7,625 nt of DNA from Thermoleophilaceae bacterium (lineage in GTDB: Bacteria; Actinomycetota; Thermoleophilia; Solirubrobacterales; Thermoleophilaceae). Both the position numbers and the translations under genes were made by a program. Below, piece after piece: positions 6,216 to 7,625 of this stretch. How positions within the stretch are numbered: the stretch's first letter is position 1; each line of letters opens with the position of its first letter. The stretch covers positions 1 to 7,625 of the forward strand of contig JACCZR010000019.1 in NCBI GenBank assembly GCA_013695855.1. Reading direction: 5' to 3'. The notes under the pieces were generated by a model. That model saw nothing but the letters and a program-made list of their open reading frames with translations, ran no database searches and was not told where the DNA came from.

Positions 6216-6862
6216 GGCACCGCGGACTGCAGGTGGGCCGCGGAACCGTGGCGCTCGGGGTGCTCGCCGCCACCACGACGGGCGCCGTGGTGGCCTCCGA
6301 GATCGGGCGGGTCTGGCGCCGGGGCTCCGCCCCACTGCCCACCGAGACCGACGACATCGTGGGCGCCGCCGAGGAGGTGGTGGCCGAGACCGCAGAGGTG
6401 GTAGTGGCGGGCTACCGGGAGGTCTCGACGCGCGAGAACGCGCTCTTCAACCTGCTTACGGCATTCGTCGCGACCTTCATCACCGCCCGGGTGGTCACCT
6501 CGATGCTGCGCTCGCGCTCGTCGGTGGGACCGTTTCGCGACCTGATGTTCGGGCGGCGCCACATCCACCACTTCGTGCCGGGCATCGTGCTCGCCTTCGT
6601 GTCCGGCGCCGCGGCGATCGTCACCCGCGACGAGTCGCTCGAGCCCAAGCTCGCGATCGCCTTCGGGGCCGGGATGGGACTCACGCTGGACGAGTCCGCG
6701 CTGCTCCTCGAGCTCGACGACGTCTACTGGACCGAGAAGGGGATCATCAGCGTGCAGATCGCCCTCGCCACGACGGCGCTGCTCGGAGCGCTGGTCCTGG
6801 GCCTGCGCTTCCTGCGCCGGGGAGAGCGGGAGGTCCTCCCGCCACCACCGCCCGGAGGGTGA
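6212..6862 (+). CDS. Polytopic membrane protein with HIHHF / LDE / ELDD motifs, function unknown
   Basis: A 216-aa protein that I cannot assign to a named family. Hydrophobic segments lie at about 11-30, 76-97, 119-137, 145-163 and 178-200, suggesting four to five membrane helices. The region between the first two is helical and acidic (TETDDIVGAAEEVVAETAEV, 44-63) and probably soluble. Polar and charged residues cluster around the later helices: RRHIHHFVPGI (115-125), GMGLTLDESALLLELDDVYW (154-173) and TEKGI. Histidines 117, 119 and 120 with the acidic residues at 160-161, 167 and 169-170 could bind a metal or form a catalytic site; this is inference. The tail is basic, then Pro-rich (PPPPPGG). 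The GTG at 6212 overlaps the acetyltransferase stop (GTGA), so it is probably cotranslated with the sugar genes, and its own stop overlaps the next start in the same way. High G/C at third positions supports it as coding. Confidence 0.85.
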   Translation: MRHRGLQVGRGTVALGVLAATTTGAVVASEIGRVWRRGSAPLPTETDDIVGAAEEVVAETAEVVVAGYREVSTRENALFNLLTAFVATFITARVVTSMLRSRSSVGPFRDLMFGRRHIHHFVPGIVLAFVSGAAAIVTRDESLEPKLAIAFGAGMGLTLDESALLLELDDVYWTEKGIISVQIALATTALLGALVLGLRFLRRGEREVLPPPPPGG

Positions 6863-7395
6863 TCGAGCAGGAGCCGCCCGGAGGCTGGCACACGCCCCTG
6901 CTCACGGACCAGAGCGAGGTCTACGGCGTCAAGTTCAGCCAGCGCCGCGCCTGGGGCCTTTCGATCATGACCTGCGGCGTGTGGGCGGCTTGGTGGCTGC
7001 ACGCGACGCGACGGCGCCTTGATTCAGAGCTCGGCGAGGGGCGCGACGACGCGCTCACCCACTCGCTGCTCTACTTCGTCCCGGTCGCCAACCTCTTCGT
7101 GATCTACTGGCTGTGGCGGGACCTGGACCTCCTGCGGCGGCGGGCGGCCCTCGAGCCGATGCCGGTCGCGGGCTATGTGCTCGGGGCGGTCTTCCTCGCA
7201 CCTGTGTTCTTCGCGATCGCGCTCAACCGCTACAACGAGTACTGGGACGCGCGGCTGCAGGGCAGGGCGCTCGACGCGCCGGTCACCACGGGCGAGCAAG
7301 TGGCGATCGCCGTCGGACTGGTGGTGCTCGCGCTTTGTCTCGTGCTGTTTGCGCTGGTCGTTGTCGTGCTGGTGGTGCTGTCCTCTGCCGATTGA
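6859..7395 (+). CDS. Four-helix membrane protein, DUF4234-like
   Basis: A 178-aa membrane protein starting at a GTG within GTGA shared with the previous stop. Helices lie at about 31-47, 68-86, 103-122 and 148-174; the last is an almost pure Val/Leu stretch. The pattern RRAWGLSIMTCGVWAAWWLH (29-48), then an Asp/Glu-rich hydrophilic loop, then YFVPVANLFVIYWLWRDLD (72-90), resembles DUF4234 proteins, in which a Gly-Ile/Val-Trp-Tyr/Trp helix is followed by a polar loop. Another conserved-looking patch is ALNRYNEYWDARLQG (121-135) after the third helix. No catalytic residues stand out. The frame is open far upstream, but that part runs antiphase through the two preceding genes and is not coding. 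Its function is unknown; coupling to the upstream membrane gene suggests a joint role or complex. The DUF4234 assignment is tentative. Confidence 0.8.
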   Translation: MIEQEPPGGWHTPLLTDQSEVYGVKFSQRRAWGLSIMTCGVWAAWWLHATRRRLDSELGEGRDDALTHSLLYFVPVANLFVIYWLWRDLDLLRRRAALEPMPVAGYVLGAVFLAPVFFAIALNRYNEYWDARLQGRALDAPVTTGEQVAIAVGLVVLALCLVLFALVVVVLVVLSSAD

Positions 7396-7419
7396 CCGCG
7401 GATCCTTTCCCTCCGGCTG

Positions 7420-7425
7420 TAAGGT
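7420..7425 (+). promoter_or_regulatory. Leaderless-type -10 box (TAAGGT)
   Basis: TAAGGT fits TANNNT, is preceded by TG overlapping its first base, and ends 7 bases before the ATG at 7433, the spacing expected when transcription starts at the start codon. The ATG has no Shine-Dalgarno. A TTGACC hexamer at 7392-7397 would leave a 22-base spacer, too long for a normal -35, so the -35 is uncertain. It marks a transcription unit separate from the sugar operon. Confidence 0.5.
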
Positions 7426-7432
7426 GCGCCGC

Positions 7433-7625
7433 ATGGAGCGCACCGGACCCCCCTACGGAGACGACGACCCCAGCGGCGAGCGGCCGCCCGACCAGGGGCC
7501 CCAGAGCCCGGGATGGCCACAGTCGCCGAGCGGGCCCCCTCCCGGGCCCCAGAGCCCGGGATGGCCGCAATCGGCTCCCGGGCCGCAAAGCCCCCAGTCG
7601 CCTCCGGGGCCGCCTCCCGGGCCCC
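7433..7625 (+). CDS. Partial gene: Pro/Gly/Gln-rich N-terminus, product unknown
   Basis: An open frame of 64 codons begins at ATG 7433 and leaves the window without a stop. The visible part starts MERTGPPYGDDDPSGERPPD and continues as low-complexity sequence of Pro, Gly, Gln and Ser with Trp, containing GPQSPGWPQS twice (residues 22-31 and 38-47) and a third, degenerate copy (GPQSPQS). There is no signal peptide or membrane segment in the visible part. In actinobacteria, tails of this kind are often the cytoplasmic N-termini of small membrane proteins (for example with DUF4190, TM2 or RDD domains downstream), but nothing here shows which. The start is supported by a TAAGGT box 7 bases upstream and by the frame staying open. 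Confidence 0.65.
   Translation, partial: MERTGPPYGDDDPSGERPPDQGPQSPGWPQSPSGPPPGPQSPGWPQSAPGPQSPQSPPGPPPGP
7496..7566 (+). repeat. Two 23-bp direct repeats, 48 bp apart
   Basis: An identical 23-base stretch, beginning GGGCCCCAGAGCCCGGG, occurs at 7496-7518 and 7544-7566. The 48-base period equals 16 codons, so the reading frame is kept and each copy encodes GPQSPGW. A degenerate third copy follows (GGGCCGCAAAGCCCCCAGTC at about 7582-7601). Such in-frame repeats could expand or contract by slippage or recombination. Confidence 0.8.

Noticed and set aside
6187..6858. N-terminal extension of the DUF4234-like protein in the same open frame
   Set aside because: The extension is Arg/Gly/Ala-rich and lies out of frame over the acetyltransferase end and the membrane gene, which have far better coding support.
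7499..7625. GC-rich palindromes (GGGGCCCC, CCCGGG) near the right edge as an attachment site or regulatory hairpin
   Set aside because: They arise from runs of Pro and Gly codons in the low-complexity coding region.

Overview
The window is very GC-rich, with strong G/C preference at third codon positions, frequent GTG starts, few Shine-Dalgarno sequences and TANNNT boxes sitting 7-8 bases before start codons. This fits a high-GC actinobacterium. The style of several proteins (class IV aminotransferase, hexapeptide acyltransferase, HxHH membrane protein) resembles Thermoleophilia such as Solirubrobacterales. That placement is inferred from general familiarity, not from a search.

Left part (1-2021): a patatin-like phospholipase (45-1100), visibly less GC-rich than the rest, is followed by a 102-base gap. 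Then comes a fold-type-IV PLP aminotransferase (1203-2021) that may be read from a leaderless transcript. A likely small gene on the minus strand (2018-2164, 48 aa) fills the next gap completely. Its stop overlaps the aminotransferase stop and its start overlaps the start of the sugar operon.

Centre (2157-6215): four tightly packed genes encode nucleotide-sugar enzymes. They are a non-hydrolysing UDP-GlcNAc 2-epimerase of the type with a TEWVE motif, a UDP-GlcNAc 6-dehydrogenase (WbpA type), a Gfo/Idh/MocA oxidoreductase (WbpB/WlbA type) and a left-handed beta-helix N-acetyltransferase (WbpD/WlbB type). Together they match four of the five steps that turn UDP-GlcNAc into UDP-2,3-diacetamido-2,3-dideoxy-mannuronic acid, a building block of surface polysaccharides. 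The fifth enzyme, a DegT-family (WbpE/WlbC) aminotransferase, is not in the window.

Right part (6212-7625): two multi-pass membrane proteins follow with GTGA stop/start overlaps and appear to belong to the same transcript. The first carries an unusual set of polar residues (HIHHF, LDE, ELDD) in or beside membrane helices; the second looks like a DUF4234-type protein. After 37 bases a new leaderless-type promoter appears to drive a gene with a Pro/Gly/Gln-rich, internally repeated N-terminus that runs off the window. No tRNA, rRNA, CRISPR array, insertion sequence or clear intrinsic terminator was found. No gap exceeds 300 bases.
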